Source of the DNA: Pseudoxanthomonas spadix
GTDB lineage: Bacteria; Pseudomonadota; Gammaproteobacteria; Xanthomonadales; Xanthomonadaceae
Direction of reading: 5' to 3'
NCBI RefSeq assembly: GCF_003703395.1
Contig: NZ_RDQN01000003.1
Span: 1-64,000, forward strand
DNA: 64,000 nucleotides
Part shown: piece by piece, positions 1 to 8,269 of the stretch
Layout of the letters: each line of letters begins with the position of its first letter
Position numbering within the stretch: position 1 is the stretch's first letter
The notes under the pieces: model-generated
What the model was told of the DNA's origin: nothing
The model's database searches: none
The model's input: the letters and a program-made list of their open reading frames with translations, nothing else
Made by a program: the position numbers and the translations under genes

Positions 1-156
1 GCTTGGAGCGAACCAGTCTCGTCAACTCGGCTCGCTCCTCGTCGCTCAGCACAATCTCAGGGGCAACTCGCACTTGCACTCTCCACTCTTCGTCCTCGTA
101 GAGTGTTGGAACGATGGATTTCATATAGGTTCCATCAAGAATAGAACAGTACACTA
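1..156 (-). mobile_element. IS630-family element, terminal part with transposase N-terminus
   Basis: Reading leftward on the minus strand, an ATG at 124-122 opens a frame that stays open to the window edge (41 codons). It begins MKSIVPTLYEDEEW and contains LSDEERAELTRLVRSK, which resembles the N-terminal helix-turn-helix lead-in of IS630 (Tc1/mariner-like DDE) transposases. The element appears to end at the TA at 155-156: the flank reads TAG, as expected if the element entered a CTAG site with TA duplication. The rest of the transposase and the other end lie outside the window, so whether it is intact is unknown. Confidence 0.65.
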
Positions 157-167
157 GGAGCCTGGCC

Positions 168-386
168 GTGGCCCGACACGCGCGTGGCTTCGATACCGCC
201 GCGGTCTGGGACCACCTGGCCAGGTGCGACCGCAAGCTGGGCGCGTGGATGAGGCGCATCGGCGTGATCCAGGCCGAGCCGCGCTGGCGCGGGACCTTCG
301 ACCCGGTCGATGCGCTGGCCCGGGCGATCCTGTTCCAGCAGCTCTCGGGCAAGGCCGCCGCTCCGACCAGCCGCTCACAGGATTGA
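168..386 (+). pseudogene. alkA: alkA remnant: truncated DNA-3-methyladenine glycosylase II
   Basis: From a GTG start the frame encodes 72 residues. Roughly the first 65 match the N-terminal part of an AlkA-type glycosylase, including FDPVDALARAILFQQLSGKA, the conserved lead-in to the helix-hairpin-helix domain. Similarity stops abruptly after that motif and the frame ends after a few unrelated residues. The HhH motif, the catalytic Asp and the C-terminal half (a full protein has over 200 residues) are missing. The 5' end lies 12 nt from the IS630-type junction, so the locus was damaged on both sides. No C-terminal remnant was seen downstream. A product of this size cannot be a working glycosylase. 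Confidence 0.7.
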
Positions 387-431
387 CCTCGCCGGCCGGT
401 GGGCTGCGCGTCGGAGCCAGGCGCCTGGCGG

Positions 432-863
432 TCAGTTGACCGGCTTGGGGCGTCTTTCCGAGAACTCGGTTTCCAGCAGTTCCAGCCAGGCATCGACCCG
501 ATAATCCTCTTCCGGGGCAATCTTCAGCAGCTCGTTGAGCACCTGCTTGGCTTCGGCCAGTTCGCCCAGCTGGTAATGCGCCTTGGCCAGGGCCCAGTGC
601 GCCTCGGGCCGGCGCGGTTCCAGGGCGATCCATTCGGTGGCCGAGAACTTGGCCGCCTTGCTCTGGCCCGAGGCCAGCAGGTCGTCCAGTTCGGTCTCAC
701 GCAGGTCACCGCGGCGGCTGCTGCGGTTCTCGCGCATCACGCTGACCACGTTGACCACCAGGATCACGAAACAGACCGACATGACCAGGATTCCGGCGCT
801 GATGAAGACCAGCAGCCAGGTAATGGTGTTCAAGGACTGCAGCAGGGGTTGGATCGATTGCAA
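432..863 (-). CDS. Small membrane-anchored TPR-like protein
   Basis: A 143-residue protein starting on TTG. Residues about 14-40 form one strongly hydrophobic transmembrane segment (TWLLVFISAGILVMSVCFVI). A basic juxtamembrane stretch with RENRSSRRG follows, then a soluble region that looks like one to two tetratricopeptide repeats (RPEAHWALAKAHYQLGELAE, residues about 88-107). Such proteins usually act as membrane-tethered protein-interaction adaptors; the partner is not evident here. A GAGG lies 8 nt before the TTG. The gene is single and not tightly linked to its neighbours. The transmembrane/TPR architecture is clear but the function is not. Confidence 0.6.
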   Translation of the reverse strand: MQSIQPLLQSLNTITWLLVFISAGILVMSVCFVILVVNVVSVMRENRSSRRGDLRETELDDLLASGQSKAAKFSATEWIALEPRRPEAHWALAKAHYQLGELAEAKQVLNELLKIAPEEDYRVDAWLELLETEFSERRPKPVN

Positions 864-1037
864 GGAGGTGGCCTCTGTCGGCGCGCCGGGCGCCAGAGCG
901 GGCGCGTGGCTGCCTTCGTGCGAGGGCAGCGGCTGCGCCGGATGGGGGAAGGTTCGAGCGCCGTCGTTCTTTGGTCGGCCAGGCGCGCAGCAAGGGTAGC
1001 CGATGCCCGCGTGGGGGCGACAGCCGCGCGCGGCAGG

Positions 1038-1859
1038 TCAGCGGCCGCCGTGGCGCCAGTGCCAGGGTTCGTAGATGATGCCATGCGCATTGCCGCGCGG
1101 ATAACTCATGTAAAAGCTGAAGCGCGTGGCGTTGGCCTGCAGCCAGGCGAAGGCAGCAGTGGTTTCGAACGATTCCTCGGCCGGCGGCTGGCCGGGCGTG
1201 CCGATGTCCAGGGCGGTGCCGGCGTGGTGCTCGCTGTAGCCGGGGGCGGCGTTGACGGTCAGGATCCGGGCCAGGGGCTGGCCGCGTTCCAGCTTGCGCT
1301 GAAAAATGCCGAGCTGGTAGGCGTGGCTGCGATAGCCGGAAATGGCCTCCAGGGCGATCTGGTCACCGGCCGCGGCCTGGCGCATCGCCTGCCAGGCGCG
1401 GCCGGCCGCGCGGGTCAGCCACAGCGGGCGGCGGTAGCGGTCGAACCCGGCCAGGGCCAGGGTGGCCGGTTCGGCGACCAGGACCAGGCCGGTGCGGGCG
1501 GCGTAATCGTCCGCGTCCAGGCCCAGGTGATCCAGGCGGCGGCGCAGGCCATGCAGGGGCAGGACGCCGGACAGATCGGGATCGATGGGTGCCCCGCGCG
1601 CCTGGGCCGCTTCCAGCCGGTCCAGGGCATCGTCCATGCCGACGCTGCGGCTCCAGCCGGGAACCAGGCCGACCAGGCCTTCGGGCAGCACCGCAGCCAG
1701 ATAGCGGCCGTCGTCCTTGCGCCGCAGGACCCGGCTGGCGCGGGCCAGGGCGCGGGCATCGGCGTTGCTGCGCGCACGCAGCAGGCCGGCGGGCCACAGT
1801 TCGACCTCGGCGGTGTTGAGCAGGGTGCGGGCGTTGGCGAAGGTCGGGCGGACAGGCAT
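1038..1859 (-). CDS. M15B-family D-alanyl-D-alanine carboxypeptidase (VanY-like)
   Basis: A 273-residue protein. The C-terminal half carries the VanY/M15B zinc-peptidase motifs: SGYRSHAYQ at 174-182, SEHHAGTALDIG at 209-220 (the SxHxxGxAxD signature with zinc ligands His211 and Asp218), and EPWHWRH at 264-270, which supplies the catalytic Glu and third His. These enzymes trim the terminal D-Ala from peptidoglycan stem peptides or precursors. The N-terminal 125 residues are an extra region with no obvious signal peptide or transmembrane segment, so this form may act in the cytoplasm or be exported unconventionally. The start was chosen at the ATG giving MPVRPTF; longer frames run into the upstream gene. 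It lies 10 nt after the PH-domain gene, probably in one transcript. Confidence 0.8.
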   Translation of the reverse strand: MPVRPTFANARTLLNTAEVELWPAGLLRARSNADARALARASRVLRRKDDGRYLAAVLPEGLVGLVPGWSRSVGMDDALDRLEAAQARGAPIDPDLSGVLPLHGLRRRLDHLGLDADDYAARTGLVLVAEPATLALAGFDRYRRPLWLTRAAGRAWQAMRQAAAGDQIALEAISGYRSHAYQLGIFQRKLERGQPLARILTVNAAPGYSEHHAGTALDIGTPGQPPAEESFETTAAFAWLQANATRFSFYMSYPRGNAHGIIYEPWHWRHGGR

Positions 1860-1869
1860 CGCCTGCACT

Positions 1870-2247
1870 TTAGCGAGGGTGTGGGTGTGCGGCCAGTTCA
1901 CGCAACCGAGGCAGCAGGCCATCGGGATCGCCCACGTCCGGCAGCAGGCCGTGCCCGGCACTGCTGGGCAGCCACAGCAGCAGGCGGCTGTCGGCGGTGG
2001 CGACGAAGGCCTTGTCCCGGTTGCGCAGCCGATACCAGCCGCTGCGAAAACCCGGCAGGCCATGGCCGCGCAGCTTGCGCAGCGAGCGCAGTTCGGCCAG
2101 ATCCACCACGCGCGCCTGATCCAGCTGCAGCTGGGCAATGGACACCTGGGTGCGGAAGAACGTGGACCGCACGGCGATGCACTGCGCATCGACCTGGCGC
2201 ATGGGCACCCGGGCCACAGCCGCCCACTGGCTAGAATGGCGTCCCAT
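1870..2247 (-). CDS. Bacterial PH-domain protein (bPH_5-like)
   Basis: About 125 residues if translation begins at MGRHSSQ, or 110 residues from the alternative ATG at 2202 (MRQVDAQ). The conserved part reads GLPGFRSGWYRLRNRDKAFV followed by a LLLWLP strand and a DPDGLLPRL helix. This is the pattern of the small pleckstrin-homology-like domain of bacterial membrane-associated proteins. There is no transmembrane segment, so only the PH-like core is present. It lies immediately upstream of the VanY-like gene on the same strand. Its 5' end faces purT and overlaps the purT promoter region, which favours the shorter start. Function is unknown. Confidence 0.5.
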   Translation of the reverse strand: MGRHSSQWAAVARVPMRQVDAQCIAVRSTFFRTQVSIAQLQLDQARVVDLAELRSLRKLRGHGLPGFRSGWYRLRNRDKAFVATADSRLLLWLPSSAGHGLLPDVGDPDGLLPRLRELAAHPHPR

Positions 2248-2266
2248 TTTCCCCTGAAGCACCGCC

Positions 2267-3466
2267 ATGACCACGCTCGGCACGCCGCGCTCGCCTTCCG
2301 CCACCCGGGTCCTGCTGCTGGGCGCGGGCGAACTGGGCAAGGAAGTGGCCATCGAGCTGCAGCGTTTCGGGGTGGAAGTGATCGCCGCCGACCGCTATGC
2401 CGACGCGCCGGCCATGCAGGTCGCCCACCGCAGCCAGGTGCTGGACATGCTCGATCCGGTCGCGCTGCGCGCGCTGATCGCCGCCGAGCAGCCGCACTTG
2501 GTGGTGCCGGAGATCGAGGCCATCCACACCGAGACCCTGGTCGAATTGGAGCGCGACGCCGGCCTGCAGGTCATCCCCACCGCACGCGCCGCGCGCCTGA
2601 CCATGGACCGCGAAGGCATCCGCCGGCTGGCCGCCGAGACCCTGGGCCTGCCGACCTCGCCGTATCGCTTTGTCGATAGCGAAGCCGAGTATCGCGACGC
2701 GCTGGCCGCGATCGGCTTGCCGTGCGTGGTCAAGCCGGTGATGTCGTCCTCGGGCAAGGGCCAGAGCACGCTGCGCAGCGAGGCCGACATCGGTCCGGCG
2801 TGGGCGTACGCGCAGACCGGCGGCCGTGCCGGCGCCGGGCGCTGCATCGTCGAGGGCTTCATCGACTTCGATTACGAGATCACCCTGCTGACCGTGCGCC
2901 ATGTCGGCGGCACCAGCTTCTGCGATCCGATCGGTCACTGGCAGAAGGACGGCGACTACCGCGAAAGCTGGCAACCGCAGCCGATGACCCCGGACGCGCT
3001 GGCGCGCGCGCAGCAGATCGCACGCGCGGTCACCGACGCGCTGGGCGGGCGCGGCCTGTTCGGGGTGGAGCTGTTCGTCAAGGGCGACCAGGTCTGGTTC
3101 TCCGAGGTCTCGCCGCGCCCGCACGACACCGGCCTGGTCACCCTGGTCTCGCAGGATCTGAGCGAATTCGCCCTGCACGCGCGCGCGATCCTGGGCCTGC
3201 CAGTGGGCGCGGGCGATAGCGGGGTGATCGCTGCGATCGCCCCATCCGCGTCGTGCGCGATGCTGGCGCAAGGGCATGGCGTGCCGGTGTTCGCCAACGT
3301 GGAGGCGGCCCTGGCCGCGCCCGGCAGCGCGCTGCGCCTGTTCGGCAAGCCACGCGTGGAAGGCCAGCGCCGGGTGGGGGTGACCCTGGCCCGCGGCGCG
3401 GACATCGAGCAGGCGCGCGCCAGGGCGCGCGATGCGGCGGCAGCGATCGAGATCCGCCTGGAGTAA
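2267..3466 (+). CDS. purT: Formate-dependent phosphoribosylglycinamide formyltransferase PurT
   Basis: A 399-residue ATP-grasp enzyme of purine synthesis that converts GAR, formate and ATP to formyl-GAR without folate. The N-terminal Rossmann part has [20 protein letters not shown] (residues 14-33). The ATP-grasp core includes [14 protein letters not shown], and the family signature [10 protein letters not shown] is near residue 285. Length agrees with the E. coli enzyme (392 residues). A TAGAAT -10-like hexamer lies at 2232-2237, 30 nt before the ATG; no convincing -35 was seen. It diverges from the PH-domain gene and stands alone, which is common for purT. Confidence 0.95.
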   Translation: MTTLGTPRSPSATRVLLLGAGELGKEVAIELQRFGVEVIAADRYADAPAMQVAHRSQVLDMLDPVALRALIAAEQPHLVVPEIEAIHTETLVELERDAGLQVIPTARAARLTMDREGIRRLAAETLGLPTSPYRFVDSEAEYRDALAAIGLPCVVKPVMSSSGKGQSTLRSEADIGPAWAYAQTGGRAGAGRCIVEGFIDFDYEITLLTVRHVGGTSFCDPIGHWQKDGDYRESWQPQPMTPDALARAQQIARAVTDALGGRGLFGVELFVKGDQVWFSEVSPRPHDTGLVTLVSQDLSEFALHARAILGLPVGAGDSGVIAAIAPSASCAMLAQGHGVPVFANVEAALAAPGSALRLFGKPRVEGQRRVGVTLARGADIEQARARARDAAAAIEIRLE

Positions 3467-3539
3467 CGGTTCAACTCACCCTTCAGGCCAGACCCGCCTG
3501 ACGGGAGTGTGTGCTCGGCCCGGCGGCAGGGACTCCGAG

Positions 3540-4739
3540 TCACAACGCCAGCTCGGCCCACACCAAATGATGGTCGCTGCCGTCGGCGATCGGTGCGTGC
3601 CGATCGCCTGACGCAGGCCAGAAGATGCCGCCGCCCAGATAGCCAAAGCCGACCGAGGGCAGCACGTAGTCCAGCCGCATCGCGCCGGATTTCGGGCCGA
3701 AATCGCCGGTGACCTGTTCGGGCGCGCCCTTGCGCAGCAGGCCTCTGGCCGCGTAGGCGCGCGCGGTCTCGGCGCCGCCGGCGCTGGTCGGCGCGGGATG
3801 ACGCAGCATGCGCGGGTGTTCCATCAATTCGATGATGGCGGCGTGGTGACCATCGCCATCGATGGGGTCATTGTTGAGGTCGCCGGCGATGACGAACCTG
3901 GCGTTTGCCTCGAGCCCGCCGCAGCGGCCGGCGTCATCGCACAGCCAGGCCGCATCGGGCGCATTGTCCAGGTAATGCCGCCACACGGCGATTTCCTGCG
4001 CGTTGCGGTGGCCGTTGCGGTCTTCTGGCCCGTCGAACACCGGCGGTGTGGGATGTGAGACCAGAAAATGCACGAGGCCGCCGGGTGTCTGCACCGGCAC
4101 GTCCCAGTGCGACTTGGACGTGAGCCGCAGCTGCGCCCAGGCCGCGGCCGCATACCAGGGCCGGCTGGTGCGCGGATCGATCGGGTTCACCGCACCGGGC
4201 ACGGTGGACCATTTCAGCAGGCGGAAACTGCGCACGGCGGCCGGGTCGATCGGATATTTCGACAGCACCAGCATCCCGTACTGGCCCGGGTGCAGGCCGT
4301 AACCCCAGGCATCGTTGCCGGCATCGCGGCCGCTGCCGCCGATGCGGCCGTTGTTGTCCAGGTCCAGGCCGCTGGGCACGCCGGTGTTGACCTGCGCCAG
4401 GTAGCGATACGGATAGCGCAGGGGCTGGCCGCCGCCGGGCTGCGGGGTTTCCAGGTACTTGTGCTGAAACAGGTCGGCCGCGCGATGGGCCTGGTCGTAA
4501 TCGAACTCGTTGAGCAGCACCAGGTCCGGCCGTATCTGCTGCAGCACCGCAGCAATCTTGCGCGCATGGCCGCTGTCGCCTTCCAGTTCGGCGATCAGGC
4601 CACCGGCCTGGTCCGAATACAACGAGGTGTTGTAGGTGGCCACGCGCAGCGGCGCGCTGGCAGTGGCATCAGGGGTGCTGCTGCACGAGGCGGTGGCGAA
4701 GGCGGCCATCAGGCACAGCAGGGCAAGTCGTGGGCGCAT
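3540..4739 (-). CDS. Endonuclease/exonuclease/phosphatase-fold lipoprotein
   Basis: A 399-residue exported protein. The N-terminus MRPRLALLCLMAAFATASC is a lipoprotein-like signal with Cys near residue 19. The mature part has the EEP (DNase I-like) signatures: LVLLNEFD (metal-binding Glu), VIAGDLNNDP (GDxNxxP) and GSDHHLVWAEL (SDHxxV) at the C-terminus. Members cleave phosphodiesters or phosphomonoesters; the substrate is unknown. The ATG at 4739 was chosen because it begins the signal peptide; a GTG two codons upstream is possible. No Shine-Dalgarno is visible, and the region just upstream belongs to a palindromic element starting at 4749, so promoter and ribosome-binding signals may come from that element. 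Confidence 0.8.
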   Translation of the reverse strand: MRPRLALLCLMAAFATASCSSTPDATASAPLRVATYNTSLYSDQAGGLIAELEGDSGHARKIAAVLQQIRPDLVLLNEFDYDQAHRAADLFQHKYLETPQPGGGQPLRYPYRYLAQVNTGVPSGLDLDNNGRIGGSGRDAGNDAWGYGLHPGQYGMLVLSKYPIDPAAVRSFRLLKWSTVPGAVNPIDPRTSRPWYAAAAWAQLRLTSKSHWDVPVQTPGGLVHFLVSHPTPPVFDGPEDRNGHRNAQEIAVWRHYLDNAPDAAWLCDDAGRCGGLEANARFVIAGDLNNDPIDGDGHHAAIIELMEHPRMLRHPAPTSAGGAETARAYAARGLLRKGAPEQVTGDFGPKSGAMRLDYVLPSVGFGYLGGGIFWPASGDRHAPIADGSDHHLVWAELAL

Positions 4740-4748
4740 GGCCACATT

Positions 4749-4915
4749 CTAGTACCGTAGCCCGGAGATAACGGAACATGGTGAAAGTGATGGATTCAAG
4801 TCCAGGGCAAGGCGCAAGCTGCCGCCAAGGCAGGCCGCCTTGGCAAGGCTTGCAACGCCGCACTGGGCTTGAAGCCGCGCTTTCACGTTTCGATATCTTC
4901 GGGTTGCGGTACTAG
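4749..4915. repeat. Imperfect full-length palindrome (MITE-like), CTAG-embedded
   Basis: The whole stretch folds on itself. The left end CTAGTACCGTAGCCCGGAGA matches the reverse complement of the right end, CTAGTACCGCAACCCGAAGA. GTGAAAG at about 4780 pairs with CTTTCAC at about 4880, TTCAAGTCC with GGGCTTGAA, and the centre has GCCAAGGC / GCCTTGGC. The element reads C-TA-[161 bp]-TA-G, as if inserted into a CTAG target with TA duplication. No protein frame is credible inside. Its transcript in either direction would form one long hairpin. It abuts the start of the EEP lipoprotein gene and follows the end of bpt. Confidence 0.7.
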
Positions 4916-4943
4916 GGTGCGCCTGTGACCGGCCTGCGCGCCT

Positions 4944-5678
4944 TCAGCCGACCACCTTCTCGATGTCGTCCCAGCTGCGCCCGTCGAAGGCTTCCAGCGG
5001 CTTGAACCTGCGCTTGTATTCCATCTTGCGATGGCCGTTGATCCAGTAGCCCAGGTACAGGTACTGGTGATGGTCGCGGCGGGCCCATTCCACTTGGCGC
5101 AGGATCGCCAGCGTGCCCAGGCTGCGCGCGGTCAGGTCCGGGTCGAAGAAGGTGTAGACCGCCGACAGTGCGTTGGGCACCAGGTCGGTCACGGCCACCG
5201 CGATCAGGCGTCCGTCCTCGCGCAGTTCCAGGAAGCGGGTCTGCGACCAGCGCCCGATCAGGAACTGCTGGAACTCGCTGGCGCCATGGTCGTCCATGCC
5301 ACCGCCGACATGGCGGCTGGTCAGATAGCGCCGATACAGCGCCAGATGCTCCTCGCTGCGTTCGGCCGGCGCCACCCGCGCTTCCACCTGTGCGTTGCGC
5401 GCGGCGCAGCGGCGCTGGCTGCGATCGGGCGTGAAATGGCTGACCGGAATGCGCACCGGCACGCAAGCGCGGCAGCCCCGACAGTGCGGGCGGTAGACCA
5501 GGTCGCCTGAACGGCGGAAACCCCAGGACAGCGCCGTCGGGTAGAACGCCGGCAGGCGCGGGTCGCGCGGATCCAGGACCAGGTCGCGCGCGATGCGGTC
5601 GGACCAGTAGCCACAAGGGTGTTCGCCGGTGTGGAACAGGCGTACGTCCTCGCGCGGGGGGAACGCATCGGTCTTCAT
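4944..5678 (-). CDS. bpt: Aspartate/glutamate leucyl(arginyl)-tRNA-protein transferase
   Basis: A 244-residue Bpt-type aminoacyl-tRNA-protein transferase. It attaches Leu (or Arg) from charged tRNA to N-terminal Asp/Glu, making proteins substrates for the ClpS/ClpAP N-degron pathway. Visible family marks are [18 protein letters not shown] with the conserved cysteines (about residues 57-74), [20 protein letters not shown] in the GNAT-like domain, and [17 protein letters not shown] near the C-terminus. Length matches the family (about 240-250). The start MKTDAFPP was taken because conservation begins at [14 protein letters not shown] just after it. It is monocistronic and ends 28 nt before the palindromic element. 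Confidence 0.92.
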   Translation of the reverse strand: MKTDAFPPREDVRLFHTGEHPCGYWSDRIARDLVLDPRDPRLPAFYPTALSWGFRRSGDLVYRPHCRGCRACVPVRIPVSHFTPDRSQRRCAARNAQVEARVAPAERSEEHLALYRRYLTSRHVGGGMDDHGASEFQQFLIGRWSQTRFLELREDGRLIAVAVTDLVPNALSAVYTFFDPDLTARSLGTLAILRQVEWARRDHHQYLYLGYWINGHRKMEYKRRFKPLEAFDGRSWDDIEKVVG

Positions 5679-5993
5679 GCGCCTGGCTCCGTGCACCGGC
5701 CCCGGACACGCCCGTCGGGGCGGGCGTGGGACAGGAAACGGATCGGCGGGCAGGGCAGGCAGATGGCCATGGCCTTCAGCATACTGCGCCGCCGTCCGCC
5801 CGGGTGAGACGCCCGCGCTGCGCGTGCTGCCCGGGGCACGCGTTTGCCGGCCGATGTCATGCGTCGTGCAGCCAGGCGATGCCTTGACCCAGCTAACCGC
5901 CGTCTTAACGCGGTCGGCGTGGCGGTCAACCCGGCCGCCGCGGCAGCGTTTTCCCTGGCAGTGGCAAGCAGCCACGGACCTGAAGGAACACTC
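5679..5993. other. Intergenic region between divergent bpt and the EF-hand gene
   Basis: It must hold both divergent promoters. For the plus-strand gene a TTGACC at 5884-5889 is followed after 15 nt by TTAACG, a weak sigma70-like pair. AGGA lies 6-10 nt before the EF-hand ATG. Nothing resembling an RNA gene or repeat was seen. Confidence 0.35.
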
Positions 5994-6443
5994 ATGATGC
6001 GCAAGACCCTGATCGCCTTCTCCATCGCCGCTGTGCTGGGCGCCGGCGCGGCCGCCGCCGCCGCGCAGGATGCCAACACGCCGTCGCCACCGCGCCACGG
6101 CGAGCGCATGGCCAAGCTGGACACCAACAAGGACGGCCGCATCAGCGCCGAGGAAGCCAAGGCCGATCCGAAGTTCGCCGAGCACTTCGCCAAGATGGAC
6201 GCCAACAAGGATGGCTCGGTTGATCGCGCCGATGGTGAGCTGCGGATGAAGCAGCGTCACGACGCCTGGTTCGCCAACGCCGACACCAACAAGGATGGCC
6301 AGCTGAGCAAGGCCGAGTTCGACGCGGCCAAGCCGGACCGGTCGATGCACGGCGGCCGGCACGAGGGCAAGGGCATGCGGGATCGCCGGGGTGGCCCGGG
6401 TGCGCCGCCATCGGCAGGCGAGGCGCCAGCCGCCAGGCCGTAA
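5994..6443 (+). CDS. Exported EF-hand calcium-binding protein
   Basis: 149 residues. A cleavable signal peptide ([25 protein letters not shown], residues 1-25) precedes three EF-hand loops: [12 protein letters not shown] at about 43-54, [12 protein letters not shown] at about 68-79 and [12 protein letters not shown] at about 96-107. Each keeps Asp at positions 1, 3 and 5; loops 1 and 3 have Glu at position 12, while loop 2 has Asp there. The C-terminal 40 residues are low-complexity (Gly, Pro, Arg, His). Such periplasmic EF-hand proteins are common in Xanthomonadaceae and probably buffer or sense calcium; no partner gene is adjacent. The start was set at the ATG after AGGAACACTC because it begins the signal peptide; longer in-frame extension is unlikely. 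Confidence 0.8.
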   Translation: MMRKTLIAFSIAAVLGAGAAAAAAQDANTPSPPRHGERMAKLDTNKDGRISAEEAKADPKFAEHFAKMDANKDGSVDRADGELRMKQRHDAWFANADTNKDGQLSKAEFDAAKPDRSMHGGRHEGKGMRDRRGGPGAPPSAGEAPAARP

Positions 6444-6467
6444 TGCCTCTGGCCCGGGCTCAGGCCC

Positions 6468-6492
6468 GCCCCGCGCCCTGCCGGCGCGGGGC
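6468..6492. terminator. Perfect GC hairpin between convergent genes
   Basis: GCCCCGCGCC (6468-6477), a 5-nt loop, then its exact complement GGCGCGGGGC (6483-6492). It sits between the 3' ends of the EF-hand gene and the convergent sigma-factor gene. There is no U-tract on either side, so it may act as a transcript 3'-end stabiliser or a weak bidirectional terminator. Confidence 0.5.
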
Positions 6493-6513
6493 TCGAGGCG
6501 TCGGAACGCAAGC

Positions 6514-7662
6514 TCAAAACGCCAGGTGGCCGCGCGCGACCAGTCCGTAGAGCAGTGCGCCGCCGCCGCACAGCAGGCCCAGCGTGCAGCCGATCCAGGC
6601 CCACAACCGTTCGCGCCGACGACAGCGCGCCGCCTTGATCGGATCCTGGCGTGCTTCCAGTGCATGGCGCCGCGCCTTGATTCGCGGCTCCACCACCAGG
6701 CCCTGGTAGGCGACGACCGCGAACAGCACCAGCGACAGCCCGGTGGGAATCAGCCAGCCGTCACCCCAGGCGGCGTAGGCGCACATGGCCAGGACGAAGG
6801 CGGCGGTGACCGCGGCGTTGATCATTGCGCTGCGTCGCAATTGGGTGCGTTCCCGGTCATCGAGGGCGCCGCGTAGGTTGCGCTTCAGGCCCCACCAGAT
6901 GCCCAGCCAGGCGCCCGCGATCCCGATGCCGATACTGCCAAGTCCACCGAGCAGCACCTTGCCCAGGCTCTTGGCGCCGACCGAACCGGCCATGCCCAGC
7001 GCCGTGGCGGCCGCCGCCGGCGGGGCGGCCACGCTCAGCGCACTGGTCACCAGCAGGGTGAAGGCTGCGGCCGGCGTCGAGTCGCGTGCAAACTCGCCGA
7101 ACCGGGCCAGCAGTTCGCTGCGCACCGTCTCGCGGGCCCGCGACAGGCGCTTGCGCACCGCCGCGTCGGACAGTCCCAGCAGCAGCGCGACCTGCTGCGA
7201 GCGCTGGCCCTCACGGTAGTACAGCAGCAGGGTCTCGCGCGCGTCCTCGGGCAGGGCGGCGATGATGTCGGCGGCCGCGGTTTCCTGTTCGGTGACCAGC
7301 AACTGCTGGGCCGGGCCGGGCGCCGGGTCGGCGGCGATGGCGATGGCCAGTTCGGCGTCCTCCCCGGTCATCGCCTCGTGGCGACGCGCACGCAGGTGGT
7401 CACGGCCCAGGTTGCGGGTGATCTGGCGCAGCCAGGGCAGGAAGCTGTCGTGGTTCTTCAGCCGGTCCAGCCGTTGCCAGGCGCGAAGGAAGGCGTCCTG
7501 GGCGATGTCCTCGCTGGCAGCCACGTCGCCGGTGATGGCAAGGGTGATGGCGGTGACGGTGTTCTGACAGCCGCGCACGATCCGGCCGTAGGCGGCGGTG
7601 TCGCCGCGGCGGGCGGCGGAGAGCTCCTGGCGGAGCATGACATCGAGCGGAAGGGCGTTCAT
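6514..7662 (-). CDS. ECF sigma factor with C-terminal membrane domain
   Basis: 382 residues. The N-terminal half is a standard ECF sigma factor. Region 2 spans about residues 18-95 with [20 protein letters not shown], and region 4 spans about 135-190 with [20 protein letters not shown] and the helix-turn-helix [17 protein letters not shown]. The C-terminal half is unusual: an alanine-rich hydrophobic stretch near 205-235, then at least three to four probable transmembrane segments ([72 protein letters not shown]). A typical ECF factor ends near residue 190, so this one is fused to its own membrane anchor. No separate anti-sigma gene is adjacent. The fused domain may tether or sense, by inference. 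Confidence 0.82.
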   Translation of the reverse strand: MNALPLDVMLRQELSAARRGDTAAYGRIVRGCQNTVTAITLAITGDVAASEDIAQDAFLRAWQRLDRLKNHDSFLPWLRQITRNLGRDHLRARRHEAMTGEDAELAIAIAADPAPGPAQQLLVTEQETAAADIIAALPEDARETLLLYYREGQRSQQVALLLGLSDAAVRKRLSRARETVRSELLARFGEFARDSTPAAAFTLLVTSALSVAAPPAAAATALGMAGSVGAKSLGKVLLGGLGSIGIGIAGAWLGIWWGLKRNLRGALDDRERTQLRRSAMINAAVTAAFVLAMCAYAAWGDGWLIPTGLSLVLFAVVAYQGLVVEPRIKARRHALEARQDPIKAARCRRRERLWAWIGCTLGLLCGGGALLYGLVARGHLAF

Positions 7663-7725
7663 CGCAGCGGCTCGCAGGCGGGGCCAGACTTCCAGGACGC
7701 GTGCCGGGGCCGGACGTGACCGGAG

Positions 7726-8262
7726 TCAGCGCCGCGGAGCAGGCGCCGGCGGGGCCGGCGGCAGGGTGGGGAGGCGGATGCGCTCCTCGTCCTCCTTCAG
7801 GCCGGCATCCGGCGGAGCGGCCTGGCGCTGCGCCGGCGCAGCGGCCGCTGCCGGCTGCCGCGGCGCTTGGCGCAGGCTGCGCTGGCGCAGGAAGGTGAAG
7901 CCTGCCGCCGCCACGATCAGCGCCAGCAGCACCAGGCGGATGCGCGTGGCCCAGCGGCGCCTGCGGTCGGCGGCATCATCGGACTCGCCCGGTTCCGGCA
8001 GGCGCAACCGGCCGGGCCGGGTGCTGCCCAGCAGGCCGTGTTCGCGCAAGAGCTCGCGTGCCCGTGGCTGGTCGTCGGCGCGGCGCACCCAGACGGTGGG
8101 CTGCTTCTGCTTGCCGACCGGTTCGGAGTAGCGGAACTGGCTGCCGCGCCGGCCCTGGTAGGAGCGGCCGTTGCTGATGTAGGTCTCGATGCCGTTGCGT
8201 TCCAGCAGCTCGGCCACCCCTTCGACGGTTTCCACGCGCTGGCTGGTGAAGATCTGGCGCAT
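7726..8262 (-). CDS. DUF2007-like protein with one transmembrane segment
   Basis: 178 residues. The N-terminal 80 residues (MRQIFTSQRVETVEGVAELL, then a VWVRRADDQPRARELLREHG strand-helix unit) resemble the small ferredoxin-like DUF2007 'putative signal-transducing' domain; Xanthomonad homologues are often annotated 'pathogenicity-like'. A transmembrane helix (IRLVLLALIVAAAGFTFL) follows at about 107-125, then a Pro/Ala/Arg-rich tail. The globular part would face the cytoplasm. The gene ends 8 nt before the tesB-side neighbour's coordinates and is probably co-transcribed with tesB (tesB first). No molecular function is known. Confidence 0.6.
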   Translation of the reverse strand: MRQIFTSQRVETVEGVAELLERNGIETYISNGRSYQGRRGSQFRYSEPVGKQKQPTVWVRRADDQPRARELLREHGLLGSTRPGRLRLPEPGESDDAADRRRRWATRIRLVLLALIVAAAGFTFLRQRSLRQAPRQPAAAAAPAQRQAAPPDAGLKEDEERIRLPTLPPAPPAPAPRR

Positions 8263-8269
8263 GCTGCGC

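Noticed and set aside
399..2234. 611-codon open frame on plus across the TPR and VanY genes
   Set aside because: Low-complexity GC-rich shadow frame antisense to two genes with clear protein motifs.
5844..5993. N-terminal extension of the EF-hand protein
   Set aside because: The signal peptide begins at the ATG at 5994, which has its own AGGA; the extension has no conserved sequence.
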